Source of the DNA: JANRLL01 sp033762715
GTDB lineage: Bacteria; Pseudomonadota; Alphaproteobacteria; Rickettsiales; SXRF01
DNA length: 64,000 bases
Assembly (NCBI GenBank): GCA_033762715.1
Contig: JANRLL010000012.1
Location: 124,001-188,000, forward strand
Reading direction: 5' to 3'
A program made the position numbers and the translations under genes. Under the pieces are notes generated by a model. That model was given only the letters and a program-made list of their open reading frames with translations. It was not told where the DNA came from and made no database searches. Each line of letters opens with the position of its first letter. Positions within the stretch are counted from its first letter, which is position 1. This document shows, piece by piece, positions 26,805-34,795 of the stretch.

Positions 26805-27649
26805 GCGCGCAGCTGATCGACGGCAAAGCCTTTGCAGAAAATCTGCGCAAAAAAATTGCAGCCGATGTGGCCGCGCTACCCAGCAAGCCAGGCCTCGCGG
26901 TCGTGCTGGTGGGCAATGATCCGGCGAGCGAAGTTTACGTGCGCAATAAAGGCAAGCAAACACGCGAAACCGGCATGGCCTCGTTTGAGTTTCATATGCC
27001 CGCGACCATCTCTCAAGATGAGCTGCTGAATCAAATTGAATCGCTGAATTTAAATAACGATGTGCATGGTATTTTGGTGCAGTTGCCGCTGCCCAAACAT
27101 ATCGATGAAAATGCCATCATCAACGCTATCGATCCGAAAAAAGATGTGGATGGGTTTCATGTCATCAATAGCGGCAAACTCGCAACCGGCCAGGACGGGT
27201 TTGTCCCCTGCACGCCGCTGGGCTGCTGGATGCTGCTCAAAGATCAGCTGGGCGATTTAACCGGCAAACATGCGGTCATCATCGGCCGCTCTAACATTGT
27301 CGGAAAACCGATGGCCGCGCTGTTGCTCAAAGAAAGCTGCACCGTGACCATTGCTCATTCCAAAACCAAAGATCTGCCGGCATTGGTCAAGACAGCCGAT
27401 ATTGTGGTGGCTGCCGTGGGCAAGGCCGAAATGGTCAAAGGCAGCTGGATCAAGCCAGGCGCAACGATCATCGATGTGGGCATCAACCGCATCAGCCTGC
27501 CTGACGGCAAAACCAAACTGGTGGGTGATGTGGATTTTGCAGAATGCAAAGAAGTAGCCGGTGCGATTACGCCGGTGCCCGGCGGCGTCGGTCCCATGAC
27601 CATTGCGTGTTTATTGGCTAATACGCTGAAGGCAGCAAAAGACCTATAG
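26801..27649 (+). CDS. folD: Methylenetetrahydrofolate dehydrogenase / cyclohydrolase
   Basis: A bifunctional cytosolic enzyme linking 5,10-methylene-THF, methenyl-THF and 10-formyl-THF. Its 282 residues match the family. Visible motifs are SEVYVRNKGKQTRETG with the catalytic lysine, VQLPLPKHI, KDVDGFHV, the NADP site VIIGRSNIVGKPMA and TPVPGGVGPMT. It overlaps the reductase gene by four bases and is probably co-transcribed with it. Confidence 0.97.
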   Translation: MSAQLIDGKAFAENLRKKIAADVAALPSKPGLAVVLVGNDPASEVYVRNKGKQTRETGMASFEFHMPATISQDELLNQIESLNLNNDVHGILVQLPLPKHIDENAIINAIDPKKDVDGFHVINSGKLATGQDGFVPCTPLGCWMLLKDQLGDLTGKHAVIIGRSNIVGKPMAALLLKESCTVTIAHSKTKDLPALVKTADIVVAAVGKAEMVKGSWIKPGATIIDVGINRISLPDGKTKLVGDVDFAECKEVAGAITPVPGGVGPMTIACLLANTLKAAKDL

Positions 27650-27690
27650 CACTCATGCTACGAGCATAGCAATCGGCTGACTGCTTCGTG

Positions 27691-28662
27691 TTACTGAACA
27701 ACTTTTTTTACGCTACGGCGATAATCGGCCACGTTTTTATTATGCTCTTGCAAGGTAGCGGCAAAATTATGACCGCCATTGCCGGTTGCCACGAAATACA
27801 GATAATTACTATCGAGCGGATTAAGCGCTGCTTCGATGGAGGCGCGGCCGGGATTAGCAATCGGCCCTGGTGGCAAACCTGCATATTTATAGGTATTATA
27901 GGGCGAGTCGGTTTCCAAATCAGCAAGCGTCAAAGCGCGGCCAAGCGAGGTTTGACCTTTGGTAATGGCATAGATCACGGTAGGGTCGGTTTGCAGCTTC
28001 ATGCCCAGGCGCAGGCGGTTCATAAAGACCGATGCCACCAGCGGACGCTCCGACGGAAGACCGGTTTCTTTTTCCACAATCGAGGCCAGGGTGATGATGT
28101 CTTGGCGGGTGGTAAGCGGCGTATCCGTGCGGCGCTTATCCCATAACTCATTGAGGGTTGCCTGCATGGCGGCCTGCATGCGATGGATTATATCCGCGCG
28201 ATTATCGCCATACGTATAATAATAGGTTTCCGGCAACAGGCTGCCCTCTTCAATACCGGTAGGCACATCGCCTTCCAGTAACGTTTCTTTGGTCAGCAGC
28301 GCATTGATTTCTTGCACCGTAAGACCTTCTGCGACCGTTACCTTATGCACCACCACCTTGCCTTGCGCGATCATGCCCATCACCATGGCCGGCGGAATAG
28401 CCGTCGTGAAATAATATTCGCCGGCTTTGAATTTGCGTGCATCACCTGTTAGCGCCGCAATAGCTTTAAACACAAGCGGATAACGAATTACACCCTGCTC
28501 GCCTAAATCATCCACGATCTGACGGAACCCATGCCCACGCTTAAACAGCACGGTTTTCGGCTCGGTGAGAGGTCCTGGGGCATAATAATCATCCCACAAA
28601 TAGGCAAAGATGCCTAAACTGACTAAACCAATCAGCGCTACTACTAACAAAAAATATTTCAC
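27691..28662 (-). CDS. mltG: Endolytic murein transglycosylase MltG (YceG)
   Basis: A membrane-anchored lytic transglycosylase that cuts nascent peptidoglycan strands. One N-terminal membrane segment is followed by a LysM-like part and the catalytic domain with IVEKETGLPSERPLVASVF (catalytic Glu), LQTDPTVIYA and YNTYKYAGLPPGPI. GTG 28662 was chosen: it has GGGAG upstream and overlaps the preceding stop (GTGA). The frame extends four codons further to another GTG. It lies after the fab genes, as in many bacteria. Confidence 0.93.
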   Translation of the reverse strand: MKYFLLVVALIGLVSLGIFAYLWDDYYAPGPLTEPKTVLFKRGHGFRQIVDDLGEQGVIRYPLVFKAIAALTGDARKFKAGEYYFTTAIPPAMVMGMIAQGKVVVHKVTVAEGLTVQEINALLTKETLLEGDVPTGIEEGSLLPETYYYTYGDNRADIIHRMQAAMQATLNELWDKRRTDTPLTTRQDIITLASIVEKETGLPSERPLVASVFMNRLRLGMKLQTDPTVIYAITKGQTSLGRALTLADLETDSPYNTYKYAGLPPGPIANPGRASIEAALNPLDSNYLYFVATGNGGHNFAATLQEHNKNVADYRRSVKKVVQ

Positions 28663-29114
28663 AGCCACTCCCACCGATCAATTTTAGCCGCCTGGCCCAG
28701 GCGCTGATTTTTGCCATCTACCACATTCCATACCACACAATTCTGGATACGAAAACGCTCGCCAAAACGCGTCACACGAATGCCTTGATAATCGTCGATA
28801 TAGCCTTGTTGTTCGACGGCCGTAAGCAGCCGCGCGCGCTCTTCTTGCTCATCTGCCTCAGCGGTTTGGCGTGAGGGCATGCCTATCATCTCGTCCCACT
28901 CCATGCCCCATAATTCCTGCGCAGTCTCATTGGCATAGATAAAGAGAGGATCGGCCCCTAGCCCATGCGACACCAATGCAAAGGGCGCATGATAGAGCCG
29001 TTCTAACAGTTGATCGGTTTGAGGGATGAGAGGTTGGCCGGTGAAGCGCTTAAAGCTGTCAGCAAGGTAGGAACAATACACGGCAAGGTCAGGAGACTGC
29101 CACGCCTGCCCCAT
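28659..29114 (-). CDS. MEKHLA (PAS-like) domain protein
   Basis: 151 residues. The segment PLFIYANETAQELWGMEWDEMIGMPSR is typical of MEKHLA/PAS folds, and TRFGERFRIQNCVVWNV continues the sheet. Proteins of this family are single-domain and of unclear function. The ATG overlaps the fabF stop by one base (TGATG) and its own stop overlaps mltG, so it is tightly coupled in the fabF-mltG unit. The ligand is unknown. Confidence 0.8.
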   Translation of the reverse strand: MGQAWQSPDLAVYCSYLADSFKRFTGQPLIPQTDQLLERLYHAPFALVSHGLGADPLFIYANETAQELWGMEWDEMIGMPSRQTAEADEQEERARLLTAVEQQGYIDDYQGIRVTRFGERFRIQNCVVWNVVDGKNQRLGQAAKIDRWEWL

Positions 29115-30370
29115 CACAGTTTTTTCATGACCAAGGAAGCATTCGTACCGCCAAAGCCGAACGAGTTCGACAGCGCCGCGCGGATAGGACGTTGTTTTGC
29201 TTTATGCGGAACCAAATCAATATCGCAGCCTTCCGATGGATCATCGAGGTTAAGCGTCGGTGGTGCAATTTGCGTATGAATGGCAAGCACCGAAAATACT
29301 GCTTCCACTGCACCAGCTGCACCCAGCAAATGGCCAATCGCCGATTTGGTAGACGACATAGAAAGCTTATAAGCAGCATCGCCAAACAGGCGTTTTACCG
29401 CACCTAATTCAATTTCATCGCCCAGCGGCGTTGAAGTGCCGTGCGCGTTGATATAATCAATATCGCCTGGATTCAAACCAGCACGACCCAGCGCTGCTTG
29501 CATCGCACGGAACCCACCATCACCACCGGGTGCCGGCGCGGTAATGTGATAAGCATCGCCAGACAGACCATAACCCACGACTTCGGCATAGATTTTTGCA
29601 CCGCGTTTTTTCGCATGCTCATATTCTTCGAGTACGACAACACCTGCACCTTCACCCATGACAAAGCCGTCACGGCCTTTATCCCACGGACGCGATGCTT
29701 TTTCCGGCGTGTCGTTATAGCTGGTCGATAGCGCACGAGCGGCCGCAAAACCAGCTAAACCGATGCGGCAAATGGTCGCTTCGGCGCCACCTGCTACCAT
29801 GATGTCAGCATCGCCAAATTGAATCAGGCGCGCAGCATCGCCAATGGCGTGCGCGCCAGTCGAACAAGCGGTAACCACCGCGTGGTTCGGGCCCTTAAAG
29901 CCGTATTTGATAGAGACTTGGCCGGAAGCCAAATTGATGAGCGCTGCTGGAATAAAGAAGGGGCTCACGCGGCGTGGGCCTTTTTCTTTCATGATCAACA
30001 CGGTTTCTTCGATGATGTTCAAACCACCGATACCCGAGCCGATCATCACACCAGTGCGCAGTTTTTCTTCTTCGCCCAGGCTTGCAATGCCTGCATCTTC
30101 TACCGCTTCGGTAGCAGCGCCAAAAGCGAAATGGATAAAATCATCCATTTTCTTTTGTTCTTTAGGCTCGATATAATTATCGGGATTGAATTGGCCAGGC
30201 TCGCTGCCACGCGGAACCACACCAGCCACACGAGCAGGCAGATCCGACACATCAATATGGGTGATTGGTTTTAATCCTGAGCGCGATGCCGTCAGATTAT
30301 CCCATGTCGTCTTCACCCCGCAACCAAGCGGCGTTACCAGACCGATACCCGTAACGACAACGCGTCTCAT
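29114..30370 (-). CDS. fabF: Beta-ketoacyl-ACP synthase II
   Basis: It condenses malonyl-ACP with acyl-ACP in fatty acid elongation. Its 418 residues carry the catalytic Cys169 (TACSTGAHAIG), His310 (NAHGTSTPLGD), Lys342 and His347 (GHLLGAAGAVE). It follows acpP by 19 bases on the same strand, the usual order. The tail of this gene overlaps the MEKHLA gene. Confidence 0.97.
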   Translation of the reverse strand: MRRVVVTGIGLVTPLGCGVKTTWDNLTASRSGLKPITHIDVSDLPARVAGVVPRGSEPGQFNPDNYIEPKEQKKMDDFIHFAFGAATEAVEDAGIASLGEEEKLRTGVMIGSGIGGLNIIEETVLIMKEKGPRRVSPFFIPAALINLASGQVSIKYGFKGPNHAVVTACSTGAHAIGDAARLIQFGDADIMVAGGAEATICRIGLAGFAAARALSTSYNDTPEKASRPWDKGRDGFVMGEGAGVVVLEEYEHAKKRGAKIYAEVVGYGLSGDAYHITAPAPGGDGGFRAMQAALGRAGLNPGDIDYINAHGTSTPLGDEIELGAVKRLFGDAAYKLSMSSTKSAIGHLLGAAGAVEAVFSVLAIHTQIAPPTLNLDDPSEGCDIDLVPHKAKQRPIRAALSNSFGFGGTNASLVMKKL

Positions 30371-30389
30371 AAAACTATCTTAAAGAACC

Positions 30390-30632
30390 TTAAGCCGCTT
30401 TCGCGTGCTGTTGGATATAGCTGATTGCATCCTGCAGCGTCAGAATTTTTTCTGCCGCATCATCAGGAATCTCAATATTGAATTCTTCTTCAAATGCCAT
30501 AACGAGCTCAACCGTATCCAAGCTGTCTGCACCCAGGTCATCAATGAAGCTTGCTTCAGGAACTACTTTTGCTTCATCGGCACCGAGATGTTCTACGACG
30601 ATCTTTTTTACGCGTTGTTCAATATCACTCAT
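30390..30632 (-). CDS. acpP: Acyl carrier protein
   Basis: An 80-residue acidic carrier with the phosphopantetheine serine in GADSLDT (Ser37). ATG 30632 was chosen: AAGGA lies 8 bases upstream, while the in-frame ATG at 30641 sits directly on that ribosome site. A terminator after fabG and a good promoter (30679-30706) give it separate transcription from fabD-fabG, which fits the high level of ACP needed. Confidence 0.97.
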   Translation of the reverse strand: MSDIEQRVKKIVVEHLGADEAKVVPEASFIDDLGADSLDTVELVMAFEEEFNIEIPDDAAEKILTLQDAISYIQQHAKAA

Positions 30633-30678
30633 GATGTTCATCCTTACTAGTTACGCAATACATAGGTTAGAGGCGGGG

Positions 30679-30706
30679 ACAATAACCTTTTCCCCACAAA
30701 GGTCAA
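30679..30706 (-). promoter_or_regulatory. Candidate promoter of acpP-fabF
   Basis: On the minus strand TTGACC, a 16-base spacer and TATTGT lie 47-74 bases upstream of the acpP start, just after the fabG terminator. Confidence 0.55.
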
Positions 30707-30748
30707 GCGATTCGATTGGAGTTAGCACAAGCTTTTGTCTTTGGCCAG

Positions 30749-30778
30749 AAAAAAGAGCATAAACCTCTCGGTTTATGC
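30749..30778 (-). terminator. Rho-independent terminator of fabG, including its stop codon
   Basis: On the minus strand GCATAAACC-GAGA-GGTTTATGC forms a perfect 9-bp stem followed by TCTTTTTT. The fabG stop codon TAA (30773-30775) is within the 5' arm. Confidence 0.85.
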
Positions 30779-31510
30779 CATGTACATTCCACCATTAATA
30801 TTGAGCGTTTGGCCGGTAATATAGGCCGCCTCATCGCTGGCTAAGAATACGGTGGCTGCAGCAATTTCTTCCGGCGTGCCCATACGCGAGAGGGGAATGC
30901 CTTGATTAATGCGTGTTTTTTGATCATCGGTTAAGCCGTGCGTCATTTCAGTGGCGATAAACCCAGGTGCGATGCAGTTTACGGTGATGCTGCGGCTTGC
31001 GAGTTCATGCGCCAATGAACGGCTCATGCCGGCAAGGCCTGCTTTCGAGGCGCAGTAATTGGCCTGTCCAGGATTTCCCGCTTCACCCACTACCGAGGTA
31101 ATAAAGAGAATACGGCCAGCGCGGCGTTTCAGCATGCCCTTCATGGCAGCGCGCGCCAATTTGAAATTGGCGGTTAGGTTCACATCAATTACTTGCTGCC
31201 ATTCTTCGTCTTTCATGCGCAGCGTCAGATTGTCTTTGGTGATGCCAGCGTTGCAGACCAGAATATCCAAGCCACCCATTTTTTCTTCGGCTTGTTTCAC
31301 CAGCTCATCAACGGTTTCAAGCTGCGACAGATTGCAGACGATCGGCACTACACGCTCCGAAAATCCGGCTGCAAACGCATCGAGCTTTTCTTGCTTGGTG
31401 CCGGATACGGCAACCGTGGCACCGGCCTCATGCAGCGCTTTGGCAATTGAGCCCCCAATACCGCCGGTTGCGCCGGTAACCAGCGCTTTTTTACCTTGTA
31501 ATGAAAACAT
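30773..31510 (-). CDS. fabG: 3-oxoacyl-ACP reductase
   Basis: An NADPH-dependent short-chain dehydrogenase of 245 residues reducing 3-ketoacyl-ACP. The cofactor motif TGATGGIGGSIA is near the N-terminus; the catalytic Ser, Tyr and Lys are in ITSVVGEAGNPGQANYCASK. The ATG at 31510 follows the fabD stop by one base, with AGGG upstream; the frame extends 39 codons into fabD but this is not likely to be used. Its stop lies inside a strong terminator. Confidence 0.97.
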   Translation of the reverse strand: MFSLQGKKALVTGATGGIGGSIAKALHEAGATVAVSGTKQEKLDAFAAGFSERVVPIVCNLSQLETVDELVKQAEEKMGGLDILVCNAGITKDNLTLRMKDEEWQQVIDVNLTANFKLARAAMKGMLKRRAGRILFITSVVGEAGNPGQANYCASKAGLAGMSRSLAHELASRSITVNCIAPGFIATEMTHGLTDDQKTRINQGIPLSRMGTPEEIAAATVFLASDEAAYITGQTLNINGGMYMA

Positions 31511-31511
31511 A

Positions 31512-32453
31512 TTATTCCACCCTAGTGAATGCTTCGATATCAGCCGGCGTACCGATATTGACGGTTTCCATCTCTGGCTCGATACGCTTGTTAAGACCTG
31601 AGAGCACTTTGCCGGCGCCGATTTCAATCACGCGCGTTACACCTTGTGCTTTCAAATACTGAATCGATTCTCTCCAGCGTACCATGCCGGTTACTTGTGA
31701 AACCAGCAGACGGCGGATCGCATCAGGATCTTTTTCTTGGCTGGCGGTTACGTTGGCAACTACTGGCACGCACGGCGCATTTACCTGTGCGGTCGAAAGC
31801 GCTTCTTCCATCACGCCGGATGCAGGCGCCATCAACGCACAATGGAACGGCGCACTTACTTCAAGCAAGAGCGCGCGTTTCGCACCACGTTCTTTGGCAA
31901 TTTCAATGGCGCGATCAATCGCTGCTTTCGCACCGCTGATAACCACCTGGCCTGGCGCATTGTCATTGGCCACATCACAAATATCTTCCTGCGCCGCTTG
32001 GTCTGCAATCTGCTGAGCGGCTTCAATATCGACACCCAAAAGTGCCGCCATAGCGCCGCGGCCATGCGGAACGGCCTGTTGCATCGCTTTACCGCGAATA
32101 CGCAGCAAACGTGCTGCATCACTCAGCGACAAAGAACCCGCTGCACATAGCGCCGAATATTCACCCAGCGAGTGGCCCGCCACAAAGGCAGCCTGCTCGG
32201 CCAGCTTAAACCCATGTTCTTTTTCCAATACACGGAGTGCGGCAATGGAGGTGGCCATAATAGCCGGTTGAGCGTTCTCGGTCATGGTCAGCACATCCTG
32301 AGGACCATCGAAGATAATCGCCGATAATTTTTGCCCCAGGGCGGCATCAACCTCTTCATAGACCTGGCGGGCGACCGAAAACTGGTCGGCCAACTCTTTA
32401 CCCATGCCAACGACTTGCGAACCCTGACCTGGAAAAATCAGCGCTTTTTTCAT
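31512..32453 (-). CDS. fabD: Malonyl-CoA--ACP transacylase
   Basis: It loads malonyl groups onto ACP. The 313-residue protein has PGQGSQ at the N-terminus, the nucleophile Ser95 in GHSLGEYSAL and the catalytic His in APFHCALM. ATG 32453 was chosen because AAGGAAA lies upstream; the frame extends 10 codons further. It is the first gene of the leftward fab group and divergent from rpsF. Confidence 0.96.
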   Translation of the reverse strand: MKKALIFPGQGSQVVGMGKELADQFSVARQVYEEVDAALGQKLSAIIFDGPQDVLTMTENAQPAIMATSIAALRVLEKEHGFKLAEQAAFVAGHSLGEYSALCAAGSLSLSDAARLLRIRGKAMQQAVPHGRGAMAALLGVDIEAAQQIADQAAQEDICDVANDNAPGQVVISGAKAAIDRAIEIAKERGAKRALLLEVSAPFHCALMAPASGVMEEALSTAQVNAPCVPVVANVTASQEKDPDAIRRLLVSQVTGMVRWRESIQYLKAQGVTRVIEIGAGKVLSGLNKRIEPEMETVNIGTPADIEAFTRVE

Positions 32454-32648
32454 GTGCTTTCCTTTGTTTAGATGGTCTGTCATATCAATCGGCGGCCAGT
32501 ATTAACGTAACCATTCCGGCTTGGCAACTGTTCTTGGCTATTTTCTGCTTGCATTACGCCGGAAAATGACTATTAGTTATAGCCCTTTTAACAAAAAAGC
32601 AGCGCGTTATGGCTAAATTGCGTTGCATTTTCAGGAGCTTAGATAGAT

Positions 32649-33032
32649 ATGCCGTTGTACGAAACTACATTTATTGCCCGTCAGGACGTCTCCCGCGCTG
32701 ACATCAACAAGTTGTCTGAGTCATTTGGCGCTATCTTGGAAGCCAATGGCGGCAAAGTGGTGAAAACGGAATATTGGGGTCTGCGCAACCTGGCGTATAA
32801 GATTCAAAAAAGCCGCAAAGGCCATTACACCATGCTGGCAATCGATGCACCTGCACCGGCTCTGAAGGAGCTCGAGCGCAACATCCGCATCAACGAAGAT
32901 ATTATCCGTTCGCTGACCATCCGCGTGGAAGAGCTGGAAGAAGCTCCTACCGCTATGATGCAGCAATCGCGCGCTCGTGAAGAATATGCAAGCAGCGAAG
33001 CTGAAGCAGCAACCCCAGAAACCGCGAATTAA
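32649..33032 (+). CDS. rpsF: 30S ribosomal protein bS6
   Basis: 127 residues with the S6 core (MPLYETTFIARQDVS, GGKVVKTEYWGLRNLAYKI, LERNIRINEDIIRS) and an acidic, Glu/Ala-rich tail common in alphaproteobacteria. AGGAG precedes the ATG. It heads rpsF-rpsR-DUF2232-rplI. Its leader (32484-32648) may carry autoregulatory structure but I could not define it. Confidence 0.97.
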   Translation: MPLYETTFIARQDVSRADINKLSESFGAILEANGGKVVKTEYWGLRNLAYKIQKSRKGHYTMLAIDAPAPALKELERNIRINEDIIRSLTIRVEELEEAPTAMMQQSRAREEYASSEAEAATPETAN

Positions 33033-33046
33033 GAGAAGAGTGACTC

Positions 33047-33301
33047 ATGGAAAAAGCAACTGAAAACGCTGGCGCTGGACGCAAAGTATTCTTCCGCCGC
33101 AAAAAAACCTGCCCCCTTTCTGGCAACAACGCGCCAAAAGTAGATTATAAAGATTTGAAATTGCTCCAGCGCTTCGTATCAGAACGTGGCAAAATCCTGC
33201 CAAGCCGCATTACCTCTGTTTCTCACAAGAAACAACGCGCGCTGGCATCAGCTGTGAAACGCGCACGTAACCTTGCTTTACTACCGTTTGTCACGAAATA
33301 A
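33047..33301 (+). CDS. rpsR: 30S ribosomal protein bS18
   Basis: An 84-residue basic protein with the S18 signature (RRKKTCPLSG, DYKDLKLLQRFVSERGKILPSRIT, RALASAVKRARNLALLPF). It follows rpsF by 14 bases. A terminator-like hairpin lies 20 bases after its stop, within the start of the next gene. Confidence 0.97.
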   Translation: MEKATENAGAGRKVFFRRKKTCPLSGNNAPKVDYKDLKLLQRFVSERGKILPSRITSVSHKKQRALASAVKRARNLALLPFVTK

Positions 33302-33315
33302 ATTCTATTAGCTCT

Positions 33316-34230
33316 ATGTTTAAAGCCCCGTCAGCAGAAACCTGTGCAGCGGGGCTTTTTTCTGCCTCTTTGTTCCTAGCGACGGTGTATTTCGGTTTGG
33401 GGCTTATCTTCTTATTCATCCCTACCCTGCCCCTATTTCATATCGGACTGCGCCATCCCAATCTATTTCCGGCATTGCTTGCAAGCTTCATTGTATACCT
33501 TATCGGCGGCTCGCAGCTCGCGTTGGTCTTTTTCTTCGTGTTTGCTTTGCCTACCCATTATATTTGCCGCCATGCGCTGCGCTATGAAAGCGATGAGATA
33601 GGCCAGGCCACCTACTGGTATCCCATGGGCCGCATTCTCTCCAACCTGGCTTTGTATAGCTGCTTATTCATGGTCATTATCACCGCTTACTATCTGGCTC
33701 GAGGCATGCCGATTCACGAGTTGCTCAGCGAACGCCTCGGCACCGCTATTGCCGAATTGCGCAAAGATCTGGATATGCCTATTCAACCCTTTAGCGCCAA
33801 ACTGGTGTTTTTGATCTTCTCCATCACCGCCTGGTTTTGGGTGCTGTTTCTCTATGGCAGCGCCTGGGTAAGCCATAAGCTGCTTGCGAGCAAACATCGC
33901 AATGTGCGCCCGTTGATGTCCATCGAACTCTTCGTCATGCCAGCCTGGATGCTACAACCCATCCTCATTTGCGGCCTGGCGTCGCTCATCGGAAGTCCGA
34001 CCATGCAATTCTTAGGCAATGCCTGCTTGCTCACCCTCATGCTGCCGTATTTTTTTCTGGGTGTAGCCGTCATGCACGAAACCAGCAAATCTTGGCCAAG
34101 TCGCAGATTTTTCTTATTTTTTGTCTATTTCATTATGATCACCCAATTCTTCCCGGTAATGATTCTCTCTGGCATTGGCCTATGGCACCATATTAAACGC
34201 TTGTCAGCAGGCGCAAGTTCGTCTATATAA
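33316..34230 (+). CDS. DUF2232-type membrane protein
   Basis: A polytopic protein of 304 residues with about eight membrane segments, found between rpsR and rplI in many alphaproteobacteria. Function unknown. The first codons (33316-33361) coincide with a GC-rich hairpin followed by T6, so either expression is attenuated here or translation begins later. No strong ribosome site precedes the ATG at 33316 (AGCTCT). Confidence 0.8.
   Translation: MFKAPSAETCAAGLFSASLFLATVYFGLGLIFLFIPTLPLFHIGLRHPNLFPALLASFIVYLIGGSQLALVFFFVFALPTHYICRHALRYESDEIGQATYWYPMGRILSNLALYSCLFMVIITAYYLARGMPIHELLSERLGTAIAELRKDLDMPIQPFSAKLVFLIFSITAWFWVLFLYGSAWVSHKLLASKHRNVRPLMSIELFVMPAWMLQPILICGLASLIGSPTMQFLGNACLLTLMLPYFFLGVAVMHETSKSWPSRRFFLFFVYFIMITQFFPVMILSGIGLWHHIKRLSAGASSSI
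33322..33361 (+). terminator. Terminator/attenuator hairpin after rpsR, inside the DUF2232 start
   Basis: AAAGCCCCG (33322-33330) pairs with CGGGGCTTT (33350-33358), a 9-bp stem with a 19-base loop, followed by a run of T. It begins 21 bases after the rpsR stop. Confidence 0.75.
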
Positions 34231-34257
34231 CCCGTCCCTTTTGAGTTGGAGAATAGT

Positions 34258-34716
34258 ATGGAAGTGATTTTGCTTGAACGTCTTGGCCGCCTGGGCGGTA
34301 TTGGTGACATTGTTAAAGTTCGCAATGGCTATGCGCGTAATTTTCTCATCCCGATGAAAAAAGCGCTGCGTGCTAGCGATAATAACAAAAAAGTATTTGA
34401 AGAACGTCGTCACCTCATTGAAGAGCAAAATGCGAACGCTAAAGCCGCCGCTGAAGCGCAAGCAGCGAAGTTGAACGATCTGAAACTCTCGATCGTGCGT
34501 CAAGCCAGCCAAGAAGGTAAGCTCTACGGTTCTGTTGGTGTGCGCGATATCGCTGATGCCTTCAAAGAAGCCGGTCACGAGATTCCAAAAAGCCAGATCG
34601 TTCTGTCGACCACCATCAAAAATACCGGTGATTATTCAGTGCGCGTGAATCTGCATGCGGAAGTCGCTGTTACGATCAATCTGAACATTGCTCGTATTGA
34701 AGTGGAAGCCGCTTAA
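34258..34716 (+). CDS. rplI: 50S ribosomal protein bL9
   Basis: 152 residues with the bL9 N-terminal domain (MEVILLERLGRLGGIGDIVKVRNGYARNFLIP), a long connecting helix and the C-terminal RNA-binding domain (SVGVRDIADAFKEAG). ATG 34258 is preceded by GGAG; the longer frame from 34246 starts with TTG. It is the last ribosomal gene before dnaB. Confidence 0.97.
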   Translation: MEVILLERLGRLGGIGDIVKVRNGYARNFLIPMKKALRASDNNKKVFEERRHLIEEQNANAKAAAEAQAAKLNDLKLSIVRQASQEGKLYGSVGVRDIADAFKEAGHEIPKSQIVLSTTIKNTGDYSVRVNLHAEVAVTINLNIARIEVEAA

Positions 34717-34727
34717 TTGGCGCATGC

Positions 34728-34745
34728 GGTAGGTTACCACCTACC
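34728..34745 (+). other. Short hairpin between rplI and dnaB
   Basis: GGTAGGT-TACC-ACCTACC is a perfect 7-bp stem with a 4-base loop, 11 bases after the rplI stop. No T run follows, so it is not a typical terminator; it may stabilise the 3' end or mark a processing site. Confidence 0.5.
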
Positions 34746-34795
34746 TCACGAATCAATTTGATCCGATATATAAACCCTGATAGCTTAAGGGGTCT

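Noticed and set aside
29819..30274. 151-residue open frame on the plus strand opposite fabF
   Set aside because: fabF is certain and the antisense frame has no recognisable domain.
31511..31627. N-terminal extension of fabG inside fabD
   Set aside because: FabG proteins begin at the MFSLQGK-type start; the extension is read from the fabD frame region.
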